A stretch of 64,000 nt of DNA from Prauserella rugosa (lineage in GTDB: Bacteria > Actinomycetota > Actinomycetes > Mycobacteriales > Pseudonocardiaceae), in the NCBI RefSeq assembly GCF_000719975.1, contig NZ_JOIJ01000001.1, positions 472,093 to 536,092 of the forward strand, written 5' to 3'. Made by a program: the position numbers and the translations under genes. Below the pieces are notes generated by a model. It had not been told where the DNA came from and searched no databases. It saw only the letters and a list, made by a program, of their open reading frames with translations. Below are positions 52,850-60,073 of the stretch, piece by piece (the first letter of the stretch is position 1; every line of letters begins with the position of its first letter).

Positions 52850-53590
52850 TCATTCGAGTTCGCGGGCCAGCGTTTCGACGGCCGACGCGACGGGGCCGGG
52901 CGTGCTGGTGGGTGCGAGGTGGTCGGCGTCGAGGGATCGGACCGGCAGATCGCGTGCGCGTGCCTGTTCGAGGGCCCGGTCGTACGGGGAGGACAGGCGC
53001 AGGTAGGCGCTCGGTGGCTCGTCGGCGTGCGGACGTGGCTCGTGGAGGAACCGGACGGGTACGCGGGGCTCCTCGGGCAGCACGGCCTGCCGGAGTTCGG
53101 CACTGTCGAGCGGGCTGGGGTCGAACCACGTGTGCCAGGGCTGGAGCAGGGCCTCGTGCGCGGCGGCCTGGCTGCTTTCGGTGTCGGCGTCGCCGGTGTT
53201 TGGTGCACCGGTGTTTGATGAGCTGGTGTTTGGTGGGCTGGTGGCGTGGCCGGTCAAGGTGTCGTAGAGGTCTGCGGGCACGGTGTCGCGCCAGCTCAGG
53301 CCCGGAGTGGGCAGGCCGGCGTCGATGTAGAGCAGGCGGCTTCCGGGGCGGCGTGCGGCCAGATGCGGCAGCAGGGGGCCGGCGCCGCTGTGGCCGGCGA
53401 CGAGCAAGGGCTCGGCGGGTGTCTGTTCGTCGAACCGGTCGGCGAGGCCGTCGTGGCAGGGCACGGCGCTGAGTCCGGCGCGCAGGTCGGGTACCACCAC
53501 GTGATGCCCGCGCGCGGACAGTTCCTCGGCGAGGGGGCGCATGCTCCCCGGTCCGAGGAAAGGACTGTGCACCAACGCGACCGTCCGCAT
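52850..53590 (-). CDS. Alpha/beta hydrolase-like protein with repeat insertion
   Basis: 246 residues. Oxyanion and nucleophile regions are ALVHSPFLGPGSM and VAGHSGAGPLLPHL (Ser in GHSGAG); a C-terminal Asp-His pair is plausible in LPVRSLDADHLAPTS. A low-complexity stretch (SPPNTSSSNTGAPNT near residue 118) is coded by triplicate GGTGTTTG-type repeats and looks like a slipped-strand insertion in a loop. GTG/ATG start at 53590. Substrate unknown. Confidence 0.8.
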   Translation of the reverse strand: MRTVALVHSPFLGPGSMRPLAEELSARGHHVVVPDLRAGLSAVPCHDGLADRFDEQTPAEPLLVAGHSGAGPLLPHLAARRPGSRLLYIDAGLPTPGLSWRDTVPADLYDTLTGHATSPPNTSSSNTGAPNTGDADTESSQAAAHEALLQPWHTWFDPSPLDSAELRQAVLPEEPRVPVRFLHEPRPHADEPPSAYLRLSSPYDRALEQARARDLPVRSLDADHLAPTSTPGPVASAVETLARELE

Positions 53591-53676
53591 GACCGCCGAG
53601 CGTACGGACTCGCCGTCAGCGCGGCCACGGCTCGTCGCGGACGCGTGTCACACGGTCACCGCGGTGCAGTGGAGTT

Positions 53677-53754
53677 GGCACGAGCGGGAGTCGGCACGAG
53701 CGGGAATGGGCTCGAGCAGCAATGGGCGCGCGGGAATGGGCACGAGCGGCGCCG
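53677..53754. repeat. Tandem 16-bp repeat, about five units
   Basis: Units GGCACGAGCGGGAGTC, GGCACGAGCGGGAATG, GGCTCGAGCAGCAATG, then a 14-bp unit and another near copy. It lies in a gene-free gap of about 350 bp (53591-53946) between the hydrolase and the 47-aa membrane gene, and no protein frame fits it well. Confidence 0.7.
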
Positions 53755-53946
53755 GCGGTTCGGGGAGCACCGTCCGGCGCCGCTCGTGTCCGGTCACCGA
53801 CGACCTGTCTGCGCCTGCGACGTCGCGGAACGCGCCACGATTCGGGACGGAACCGGGGTCGGTTCCTTCGTGGCGGTCGGGGTCCTCCGCGGCGTGCCCG
53901 GGGTTGGCGAGACCGGCCGAGGTGTACGCGTGGTGCTTCGCGGTGG

Positions 53947-54090
53947 TTACCGCGAGGGGCTCGGTGAGAGCACCACGAGCGATACCAGCAGCAGGAAAGC
54001 CAGCCCTGCCACCAGGAACGCAAGCACGCCCGTGACCGACCACGCGGCCAGTCCTGCTACTCCGAGCGCGCCCGAGGCAGATGTCCACAT
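53947..54090 (-). CDS. Small hydrophobic protein of 47 residues
   Basis: Below the size of routine calling. ATG at 54090 with GGAG 8 bp upstream; stop TAA at 53947. After the short start MWTSASG it is nearly all hydrophobic, with two likely helices (ALGVAGLAAWSVTGVLAFL and LAFLLLVSLVVLSP). The other frames across this area read as Arg-rich noise, which supports this one. Function unknown; it could be a small envelope or stress peptide. Confidence 0.55.
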   Translation of the reverse strand: MWTSASGALGVAGLAAWSVTGVLAFLVAGLAFLLLVSLVVLSPSPSR

Positions 54091-54254
54091 GGGCCATCTC
54101 CGTATCGAGTCGGGGGATGTGTACGGGGTTCATCCGGCGTATCGGCACGCGCCCTTCTGCCGTTATCACGCCGTGACATGGAATGGTGTGCATCACCCGA
54201 ACGGCGGTCCTGACCAGGTGCTTTGGGAGGTTATGCCGGTTATGCACGACCGTC

Positions 54255-54905
54255 TCAGCCCGTCACCCGTTCGGGCTCGAGCGCGTGCAGCGCTTCGTCG
54301 ACGCATTCGGCCCACGGCCGCTGCCCGAGTTCGGTGACCCCCGACTCACCCGTGAAGGCGCTCGAGATGACGACGTCCGGGGTGAGCGTCGCGAGCTGGC
54401 GCAGGCTGGCGGCGAGCTGCTCGCGGTCGCTCATGCCGTCGATGTAGCCGGCGCGCCAGTGTCCCTGCCGGTCGACGTAGATCGTGTCGCCGGTCATCAG
54501 ATACGTCCTGCCGTCGGCGCCCGGCACCAGGTAGCACGTGCTGCCGGGTGTATGGCCCGGCGTGGGAATCACCTCGAGTCCGTCCGGGCCCAGGTGGGCT
54601 TCGGTGAACGCGTCGTCGACGGTCGCGGTCTCCTCGACGAGATGCGCCTCGGTGCTGTGCGCGTGCAGCGTGGAGCCGAACCGTTCCCGGATGGCGTGCA
54701 GCGACGGTGCGATCTCGTCCTGGTGGCTCAGGTAGTGGTGACGCACGCCGCCGAGTTCGGCCATGCGGTCCTGTTCGTTGGTGTGGGTGGTGTTGTAGAA
54801 CAGCACGTTTCCACTCGGTGCGCGCCACAGATAGGCATGGGTGCTCAGTCCGGGAAACGGATACTCCGGATCGGTTTCCCAAAGATGGTCGTTGATCTTT
54901 CTCAT
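54255..54905 (-). CDS. MBL-fold metallo-hydrolase with degenerate first motif
   Basis: 216 residues. The metallo-beta-lactamase fold is shown by STHAYLWRAPSGNVLFYNTT, EVIPTPGHTPGSTCYLV (His ligand) and YLMTGDTIYVDRQ (bridging Asp). The first zinc motif, normally HxHxDH or HRDxxDH, reads YLSHQDEIAPSL, keeping His and Asp but losing the last pair, so full zinc binding is in doubt. Expressed from a MerR/SoxR-type promoter (54934-54964), which suggests induction by redox-cycling compounds. Downstream on the same strand, 164 bp away, is the 47-aa hydrophobic gene. Confidence 0.85.
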   Translation of the reverse strand: MRKINDHLWETDPEYPFPGLSTHAYLWRAPSGNVLFYNTTHTNEQDRMAELGGVRHHYLSHQDEIAPSLHAIRERFGSTLHAHSTEAHLVEETATVDDAFTEAHLGPDGLEVIPTPGHTPGSTCYLVPGADGRTYLMTGDTIYVDRQGHWRAGYIDGMSDREQLAASLRQLATLTPDVVISSAFTGESGVTELGQRPWAECVDEALHALEPERVTG

Positions 54906-54933
54906 CGTTGTTCTCCTCTCGGGTATGGGGAGA

Positions 54934-54964
54934 ACGCTAGAAGTTCAAGTTAACTCGAGGTCAA
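54934..54964 (-). promoter_or_regulatory. SoxR/MerR-type promoter with 19-bp spacer
   Basis: On the minus strand: -35 TTGACC (54959-54964), -10 TAGCGT (54934-54939), separated by exactly 19 bp, the overlong spacing typical of MerR-family activators. The spacer carries CCTCGAGTTAACTTGAAC (54943-54960), nearly the E. coli SoxR box CCTCAAGTTAACTTGAGG. No soxR/merR gene lies in the window. Confidence 0.8.
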
Positions 54965-55115
54965 TGGTGCAGTCGGGATGGCGGAGCGGGGGCGGTAACC
55001 GTTGCGGCACAACCGTTGCGGCACAACCGGATTACCCCCACTGGAGCATCCCGACCGGATCACCCCGAGCGCTGCTGCCTGGATCGCCAGGGCGAGGAGG
55101 GCATGTACGGCCCAG

Positions 55116-55160
55116 GTGCGTGAACAGCAGGTACGCGAACAGCAGGTGCGTGAACAGCAG
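55116..55160. repeat. Three tandem 15-bp repeats
   Basis: GTGCGTGAACAGCAG (55116-55130), GTACGCGAACAGCAG, GTGCGTGAACAGCAG. On the minus strand they code for a Leu-Leu-Phe-Thr-His-type hydrophobic run (possible tiny ORF 55032-55181 from a GTG, 49 aa, uncertain). Confidence 0.75.
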
Positions 55161-55253
55161 CGCGGCGAGCAGTGTGGTCACCGACAGTCCGCCCCGAGCC
55201 GCGACGTGGTCGCCGACAGTCCACCCCGAATCGGGACGCGCTACGGTGGCGGC

Positions 55254-55301
55254 ATGCACACGCGAATCGTTCTGTGGTGGGCCGCCGACCGGCGGCCCTG
55301 A
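55254..55301 (+). CDS. Trp leader peptide of trpS
   Basis: 15-residue reading frame MHTRIVLWWAADRRP with two adjacent Trp codons (55275-55280), then TGA. It precedes trpS by 98 bp and three mutually exclusive hairpins. A TACGGT -10-like element ends 8 bp upstream, so the message may be leaderless. This is the set-up of ribosome-mediated attenuation, as described for the indolmycin-resistant trpRS1 of Streptomyces coelicolor. Confidence 0.85.
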   Translation: MHTRIVLWWAADRRP

Positions 55302-55340
55302 GCGTGTGTATCCATCCACGGCCGCTCCTCCAGCGGCCGT
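55281..55340 (+). promoter_or_regulatory. Transcription attenuator of trpS
   Basis: Segments: 1 = GCCGCC (55281-55286), 2 = GGCGGC (55291-55296), 3 = ACGGCCGCT (55318-55326), 4 = AGCGGCCGT (55332-55340). 1 pairs with 2, 2 (GCGGCC, 55292-55297) with 3 (GGCCGC, 55320-55325), and 3 with 4 (perfect 9-bp stem, 5-nt loop). A ribosome stalled at the Trp codons would cover segment 1, free 2 to pair with 3, and prevent the 3-4 terminator. Confidence 0.82.
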
Positions 55341-55374
55341 TGTCACTCCGGCGTGTCGGTCGTCTGCGGGGCGG

Positions 55375-55390
55375 CCTCCGAATTCGGAGG
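55375..55390 (+). promoter_or_regulatory. Palindrome over the trpS ribosome site
   Basis: CCTCCGAATTCGGAGG is a perfect 16-bp palindrome whose right arm is the GGAGG of trpS (55386-55390), 9 bp ahead of the ATG. It could hide the ribosome site or bind a regulator. Confidence 0.65.
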
Positions 55391-55399
55391 TATATCGAC

Positions 55400-56443
55400 A
55401 TGTCCCGTTCCACACCCCGGCTGCTCACGGGTGACCGTCCGACGGGCCGGCTGCATCTCGGTCACTACGTCGGCAGTCTCGCCAACCGGGTCCGGCTGCA
55501 GCACGAGTACGAGACGTTTCTGATCCTCGCCGATCTGCACATGCTCACCACGGCGAATCGGCGTGCCGACATCGCGCGGATTCCCGAGCAGGTGCGCCAC
55601 CAGGTGCTCGACGCGCTGGCCGTCGGGATCGACCCCGACCGGGTCACGTTCTACCTGCAGTCGGCGGTGCCCGAGGTCGCCGAGCTGAACACGTTGTTGC
55701 AGAGCCTGGTGACGGTGTCGCGACTGCAGCGCGTGCCGAGCCTGAAGGAGATGAGCCGCGGCGGCGACATGAGTTACGCGTTGCTGGGCTATCCGGTGCT
55801 GCAGGCTGCGGACATCCTGTGCGTGCGCGCCGAAGCGGTGCCGGTCGGTCAGGACAACCATGCGCACGTCGAGGTCGCACGCGAGATCGCGCGGCGCTTC
55901 AACGGCCTGTACGGCGAGGTATTTCCCGTGCCGGAGGTGGTGTCGAGCGAGGTTCCGGCGCTCGTGGGTACCGACGGGCAGGCGAAGATGTCGAAGTCGC
56001 TCGACAACGCGATCTATCTGTCGGACTCGCCGGACGAGGTGACCCGGAAGGTGCGGCGGACCTATACCGATCCCAATCGCGTGCGCGCCGACGTCCCGGG
56101 TCGCGTCGAAGGGAATCCGGTGTTCGAGTACCACCGGGCGTTCAACGACGACCGCGGGCAGGTCGCCGACCTGGAGCAGCGGTACCGCGAAGGTCGCGTC
56201 GGCGACGGCGAGGTCAAGGACGCGTTGGCGGCCGCCCTCAATCGCTTTCTCGACCCGGTGCGCGAGCGCAGGGAGCATTTCGCGAGCAGGCCCGGTTTCG
56301 TCGACGAGCTCGTCGTGGCGGGAACGGAACGCGTGCGTGAGGTGGTACGCGAGGTCGTTTCCGACGCGCGAAAGGCGATGGGATTCACCGCTGTCTACAA
56401 CGGACTGAAACGTCACGCGGGTGTTCCGTCGACGGTGCGGTGA
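55400..56443 (+). CDS. trpS: Tryptophanyl-tRNA synthetase, auxiliary type
   Basis: 347 residues from the ATG at 55400 with a GGAGG 9 bp upstream; upstream frames that start at 55172 run through the leader. Class I motifs: HLGH in PTGRLHLGHYVGSL (HIGH) near residue 20 and KMSKS in GQAKMSKSLDNAIY near 196. Length fits bacterial TrpRS (330-350). Charges tRNA-Trp. The attenuator suggests this is the inducible, often antibiotic-resistant second TrpRS of actinomycetes rather than the housekeeping enzyme, an inference that needs the second copy elsewhere in the genome. Confidence 0.95.
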   Translation: MSRSTPRLLTGDRPTGRLHLGHYVGSLANRVRLQHEYETFLILADLHMLTTANRRADIARIPEQVRHQVLDALAVGIDPDRVTFYLQSAVPEVAELNTLLQSLVTVSRLQRVPSLKEMSRGGDMSYALLGYPVLQAADILCVRAEAVPVGQDNHAHVEVAREIARRFNGLYGEVFPVPEVVSSEVPALVGTDGQAKMSKSLDNAIYLSDSPDEVTRKVRRTYTDPNRVRADVPGRVEGNPVFEYHRAFNDDRGQVADLEQRYREGRVGDGEVKDALAAALNRFLDPVRERREHFASRPGFVDELVVAGTERVREVVREVVSDARKAMGFTAVYNGLKRHAGVPSTVR

Positions 56444-56448
56444 CCTTG

Positions 56449-56478
56449 CGGCCACCCGGTACCGCTACCGGGTGGCCG
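56449..56478 (+). terminator. trpS terminator hairpin
   Basis: Perfect 13-bp arms CGGCCACCCGGTA and TACCGGGTGGCCG with a 4-nt loop, 5 bp after the stop. Confidence 0.9.
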
Positions 56479-56537
56479 ACCGCACTCCGCGGGCGCACGG
56501 GTGGTGCTGAGCCTGATGAGGCGAGGTCAGAATGCGG

Positions 56538-56690
56538 TCAGGGCTTGTCATCCGGTGTTTCGGCAGATTCCGTTGGCTCCTCGAGCAGGTCGGCGATGCG
56601 AGTCACTTCGACCGGGTAGCCGTCGAAAATCCTGCGGTACTCCTCGATCGCTGTCTGGTCGGGCTCGCCGTGTTGGTCCGGTGTGTGCAC
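56538..56690 (-). CDS. Small acidic protein of 50 residues
   Basis: From the GTG at 56690, with AAAGGAAACCACC before it; the longer frame from 56885 overlaps the PPOX promoter. Sequence MHTPDQHGEPDQTAIEEYRR, then IFDGYPVEVTRIADLLEEP and an acidic Thr/Glu/Asp tail. One amphipathic helix is predicted. Not known to me; it might be a PqqD-like or RiPP-type short peptide, but no partner enzymes are near. Confidence 0.5.
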   Translation of the reverse strand: MHTPDQHGEPDQTAIEEYRRIFDGYPVEVTRIADLLEEPTESAETPDDKP

Positions 56691-56843
56691 GGTGGTTTCC
56701 TTTCGCCGGGCCTGATGAACCGGGTGTGTGCGGCCTGTGGAGCCACGTTTCCAGGAATGTCGAGTGACGTGTGAGGGTCGGATGGCCGACCGGCCGGGCA
56801 ATTGGTGACTGTGCAACTGAGCTGGCACTGTCGGTGGTAGCTG

Positions 56844-56853
56844 GTTAGCTAAC
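56844..56853. promoter_or_regulatory. MarR-like palindrome ahead of the oxidase gene
   Basis: GTTAGCTAAC, perfect, ends 3 bp before the ATG of the PPOX-type gene. Palindromes of the TTAGCTAA kind are common for MarR regulators. The message is probably leaderless. Confidence 0.5.
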
Positions 56854-56856
56854 AGT

Positions 56857-57396
56857 ATGCTCGAAACTCCTGACGAGCTCCGCACCCTCCAGTCCCTGCT
56901 CGATACGTCTTGGGCTGGTTCCAGCAGTCACCTCAAGTCGATCATTCGGCCGGGCGAAAGCACGTTGGACGCGGAACAGGTCGTCCGGGTTTGCCAAGGT
57001 ATGTGCACCCTGGCAATCGCCACCGTCACCCGCCGGGGCGAGCCACGCATCAGCGGCGCCGACGGGCACCTCCTGCACGGCCGCTGGATCGTCGGCACCC
57101 ACCGACAGGCCGCGAAAGCCCAGCATCTCGCGGCGCGGCCCGGTATCAGCGCGACCTTCATGAAAGGCGAGCAGCTCGGTATCTTCACGCACGGACACGC
57201 CGTTCCGCTGAACCCCGAGGGGCCGAGCAGTGACCCGGCCTGGCCGGCAATTCGCAACTATCTCGTCGACCATTACGGAGACGACGGCGACGAATCGTTT
57301 TGGGAGGAGAGCGTGTGGTATCGCATCGACCCCACCTGGATGGTTGCCTACAGCGCCGACCCGGCCGGCTTGCTTGATCAACAGTCATCGGTCTGA
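56857..57396 (+). CDS. Pyridoxamine 5'-phosphate oxidase-like flavoprotein
   Basis: 179 residues. Split-barrel fold with IIRPGESTLDAEQVV, CTLAIATVTRRGEPRISGAD, HLLHGRWIVGTHRQAAKAQH and a long end with FWEESVWYRIDPTWMVAYS. The pattern fits the FMN/F420-binding PNPOx-like superfamily, not true PdxH (tail differs). Start at the ATG that follows the palindrome, without a ribosome site. Substrate unknown. Confidence 0.85.
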   Translation: MLETPDELRTLQSLLDTSWAGSSSHLKSIIRPGESTLDAEQVVRVCQGMCTLAIATVTRRGEPRISGADGHLLHGRWIVGTHRQAAKAQHLAARPGISATFMKGEQLGIFTHGHAVPLNPEGPSSDPAWPAIRNYLVDHYGDDGDESFWEESVWYRIDPTWMVAYSADPAGLLDQQSSV

Positions 57397-57540
57397 GCTC
57401 GTGCAGGCCCAGCCGGGGTCGTCAGTCCGTGGGAGCGAGGTCGACATCATCGGAGGCCGGGCGACACGGCTGGCAGCGCGTTCGACCTACTCAGCCGGAC
57501 ATCCTCGATCAGACCACGTACCCGGGCAGGGCTAGCGCCG

Positions 57541-57670
57541 GTGTCCATGGGTGCGTCTCTACTGGTTGTGGAGGTGTGGTGGGTGGTCGAGTTGGAGGTA
57601 TTCGCGGGCGCGTTTGTTGGTTTCAGCACCGTTGACGTGGACCGAGTGCAGGATGCCGTTGTAGACCAGG
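57541..57670. repeat. 130-bp direct repeat, copy L
   Basis: About 96 percent identical over 125 bp to 58178-58307. It covers the 3' end of the gene at 57559 and continues into a truncated start of a third gene (ATG of M-D-T). Marks unequal tandem duplication. Confidence 0.85.
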
Positions 57671-58185
57671 TCCCAGAGGCGATGGTTCAGTTGTAGCACG
57701 CCAATGCGCGAGCGGACGCTTCGTCCAGATGTGTCCGCCAGTTGGATTGCGTGCGAAACTCCATCGATGTGCACGGTCACCTTTGAAAGGTCGTATAGCT
57801 TCACGTAATCTCGTGTGGAGACGGCCAGCCAATCCGCGCCAGCTGAAACCTTCTGTTCTTTCCCGATGAAGAAGAACAGAAAAGGCCACGGTAGAATGAA
57901 CAGCCAGAGCCACCAGGTGGTCATCCACTCGAATCCACTCTCGTGGACTGTCGCGTAGATCAAGAGAATGATCGAGACTATGGCTCCGGTCAAAGCACGC
58001 ACCCTCTTAGTGGGTGAGAACCATTCTAGCAACGGGCCCTCGCCTGCGGGGGATTTAATGGCCTTGTTGGATCTCGAATTATGTCGCCGGGATGAACCCT
58101 CGTCATTCGTTTCCGTAGGAGCCCTGGGTGGTCGGGGTTCTCCGGTGTGCCGGTCGGGCATAGGTGGAAGGTTCCGGGTGTCCAC
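57559..58185 (-). CDS. Two-TM protein with PH-like domain, candidate immunity protein (copy 2)
   Basis: About 208 residues from the GTG at 58185 (or ATG 58161). Disordered Pro/Arg-rich head starting VDTRNLPPMPDRHTGEPRPP, two membrane helices (ALTGAIVSIILLIYATVHES and WLWLFILPWPFLFFFIG), then a beta-rich domain (KVSAGADWLAVSTRDYVKLY and onward) that resembles a PH-like fold. Its C-terminal 45 residues are almost identical to those of the upstream paralogue. It lies directly after the WXG-headed gene's operon and is lower in GC than the region. Role as immunity or secretion accessory is inference; not a known family to me. Confidence 0.7.
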   Translation of the reverse strand: MDTRNLPPMPDRHTGEPRPPRAPTETNDEGSSRRHNSRSNKAIKSPAGEGPLLEWFSPTKRVRALTGAIVSIILLIYATVHESGFEWMTTWWLWLFILPWPFLFFFIGKEQKVSAGADWLAVSTRDYVKLYDLSKVTVHIDGVSHAIQLADTSGRSVRSRIGVLQLNHRLWDLVYNGILHSVHVNGAETNKRAREYLQLDHPPHLHNQ

Positions 58186-58307
58186 GGGTGCGTCTCTACT
58201 GTTTGTGGAGGTGTGGTGGGTGGTCGAGTTGGAGGTACTCGCGGGCCCGTTTGTTGGTTTCAGCACCGTTGACGTGGACCGAATGCAGGATGCCGTTGTA
58301 GACGAGA
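58178..58307. repeat. 130-bp direct repeat, copy U
   Basis: Partner of 57541-57670. It spans the end of the 58196 gene and the start codon of the 57559 gene, so the repeat carries an end-to-start junction. Confidence 0.85.
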
Positions 58308-58819
58308 TCCCAGAGACGGTGGTTCAGCTCTAACGTGCCTATGCGGGGACGAATACTGCGTCCGGATGAATCCATAAGCTGCACGACGTGCGCTACTCCG
58401 TCGACGTGAACAGTGACCTTGACAAGCTCGTAAAGTTTTACGTAATCGCGGTCGGAGGTTGCTAGCCAGTCAGCTCCGGCTGAAACCTTTCCGGTTCGGC
58501 CTACCAGTAGGAAGATGAATGGTGGTGCCGCCAAAACGAGCCACAGCCAGATGTTTCCCAGCCAGCTGAAGCCTCCTTGAAAGATATACAGGGCAAGGCC
58601 GATAGCGGTGCAAAGCAATCCCGCTACCAGTCGTGCAGTGCGCGTTGGGTAGTACCACTCCAGTGCTGCGGCCTCGCCCGGCGGCGTCTTCGGCGCCTTG
58701 CGTGTCGGTGAATTGTCATTGTCCGCGCTTCGGGAGTCCTCATCGACCAACGGCGCAGCAGGTGGACGTGGCTCTCCGGTGTGCCGGTCGGGCATGGGTG
58801 GAAGGTTCCGGATGTCCAT
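58196..58819 (-). CDS. Two-TM protein with PH-like domain, candidate immunity protein (copy 1)
   Basis: 207 residues from the ATG at 58819 with GGGAGAA before it. Head MDIRNLPPMPDRHTGEPRPP, membrane helices VAGLLCTAIGLALYIFQGGF and NIWLWLVLAAPPFIFLLVG, then the same PH-like domain as copy 2 and an identical C-terminal end (REYLQLDHPPHLHKQ). The transmembrane parts diverge more than the C-terminal part, as is common when binding specificity changes. It lies 7 bp after the WXG-headed effector candidate, in the same operon. Confidence 0.72.
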   Translation of the reverse strand: MDIRNLPPMPDRHTGEPRPPAAPLVDEDSRSADNDNSPTRKAPKTPPGEAAALEWYYPTRTARLVAGLLCTAIGLALYIFQGGFSWLGNIWLWLVLAAPPFIFLLVGRTGKVSAGADWLATSDRDYVKLYELVKVTVHVDGVAHVVQLMDSSGRSIRPRIGTLELNHRLWDLVYNGILHSVHVNGAETNKRAREYLQLDHPPHLHKQ

Positions 58820-58826
58820 TTCTCCC

Positions 58827-60071
58827 TCAGAAGAGATCGCTGACGAAGTTGCCCACGGCCTTCGCGCCGTCCGACAGCTTGTCACCTGCCCACCCTGCGG
58901 CATCACCGGCTACCTCGGCCATATCGTCTCCCCACTCGTCGATCGCGAAACCGACACCTGCGGAGACGATCGCTCCGCCCGCTACAGCCCACCCCACCGG
59001 GCCGCCAGCGCTTGCAACCGCCGCGGTAGTCAACGAGCCTGCTACAAAGCTCCCGGCTCCTGAGGCCACGGCAGTACCTGGGTCTTTTCCGCTTGCGATG
59101 TCCCAGGAGACACCGAGCCCAGTAACTACTCCGCCAATGACCGGAAGCTTGCTGCCAAATTTCGTCGCACCGCGCAGGAGCGGGTTGGATGGTGGCTTGT
59201 CGGGGGCATACTTCCCGAAATCAAGATTCGTCCGGAGCGTGTCTTTAACACCCTTCGGAAGCTTGTCGACCATTCTCGCTGTTCGGGTGGCGGTGGCCTT
59301 GTTGAGCTCGGCCTGCTTGGCGAGGCGGCGTTCGATTTCGAGTGCGTCGGCGCGGGCTTGTGCGTAGGGGTTGGTGCGGCCACTCTTCGCGTACGCGGCT
59401 GCACGATCGATGGCCGGGTCCATGGCCCTCGCCGCGGCGCGGTAGTTGCTGGTCCGCTGGGCGACCGCGCCTGCCAGGCCCGTCGAGATGTCGGCGATGT
59501 TGATCGGCGCCTTCTCCGCGTACCCCTTGGCGAAGCGCACGAAGGTCTGCTGCGACTTCACGAACGCCTCTCGCGCCGGCGTCGCTGTACGTTCGGCCTC
59601 GACGTAGGCCTTGACCTTCTGTTCGTGTGCGGACTGCGCGGACGTCGCCTGGTCGTGGATCTGCTGTTGACGCGGTGACGGCTTCCGGTCCGTGGGCAGC
59701 GGAGCAGGTGCCGCGGGCGCGGGCCCCGGCTCCTCGATGACGTTCCCGTTCACCGTCAGCCCGCCCTTGCGGGCGATCTCCAGCGCCTGCGACATGCGGG
59801 ACTTCGCCGTTTGCACGTCATCCGCGTGCGAACCCAGCTTCGACGACGTCTCGGTGAGGTCCTCGCCCAAGCCGTTGATCTGCTTACCGAACGCCGTCAT
59901 CGTGGTGCGGAAACCGTCGGACGCCGGTCCGGTCCACGTTCCCTCCGAATCGCCGCGCGCGCCGTACACCTGCGAACAGGTTTGGTGCGCGTCCTCTGAC
60001 CTCTTCGAGAGCCACTCCGCGACCCGCCGGATACTGGCCGCGTCGGCCTTGATCTCGGTGTCGATGGGCAT
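58827..60071 (-). CDS. WXG100-headed protein with C-terminal glycine-rich hydrophobic domain, candidate T7SS effector
   Basis: 414 residues. The first 90 residues form a helical WXG-type hairpin: helix to residue 39, turn TWTGPASDGF with Trp 46 and Gly 48, second helix to about 90. A Pro-rich linker and a helical middle follow. The last 75 residues (from GSFVAGSLTTAAVASAGGPV near 340) contain Gly/Ala zippers, a hydrophobic hairpin and an amphipathic end AGWAGDKLSDGAKAVGNF, like membrane-inserting toxins. Not a named toxin family. Upstream EspC-like and SAV_915-like genes support a type VII secretion link; downstream are two membrane proteins. Confidence 0.7.
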   Translation of the reverse strand: MPIDTEIKADAASIRRVAEWLSKRSEDAHQTCSQVYGARGDSEGTWTGPASDGFRTTMTAFGKQINGLGEDLTETSSKLGSHADDVQTAKSRMSQALEIARKGGLTVNGNVIEEPGPAPAAPAPLPTDRKPSPRQQQIHDQATSAQSAHEQKVKAYVEAERTATPAREAFVKSQQTFVRFAKGYAEKAPINIADISTGLAGAVAQRTSNYRAAARAMDPAIDRAAAYAKSGRTNPYAQARADALEIERRLAKQAELNKATATRTARMVDKLPKGVKDTLRTNLDFGKYAPDKPPSNPLLRGATKFGSKLPVIGGVVTGLGVSWDIASGKDPGTAVASGAGSFVAGSLTTAAVASAGGPVGWAVAGGAIVSAGVGFAIDEWGDDMAEVAGDAAGWAGDKLSDGAKAVGNFVSDLF

Positions 60072-60073
60072 GG

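Noticed and set aside
53648..54247. A 199-residue minus-strand protein
   Set aside because: Covers the tandem repeat and the 47-aa gene in another frame; no protein character.
55002..55301. A 99-residue plus-strand protein ending at the trpS leader
   Set aside because: Most of it reads through repeats; the Trp leader with its own ATG explains the end of the frame better.
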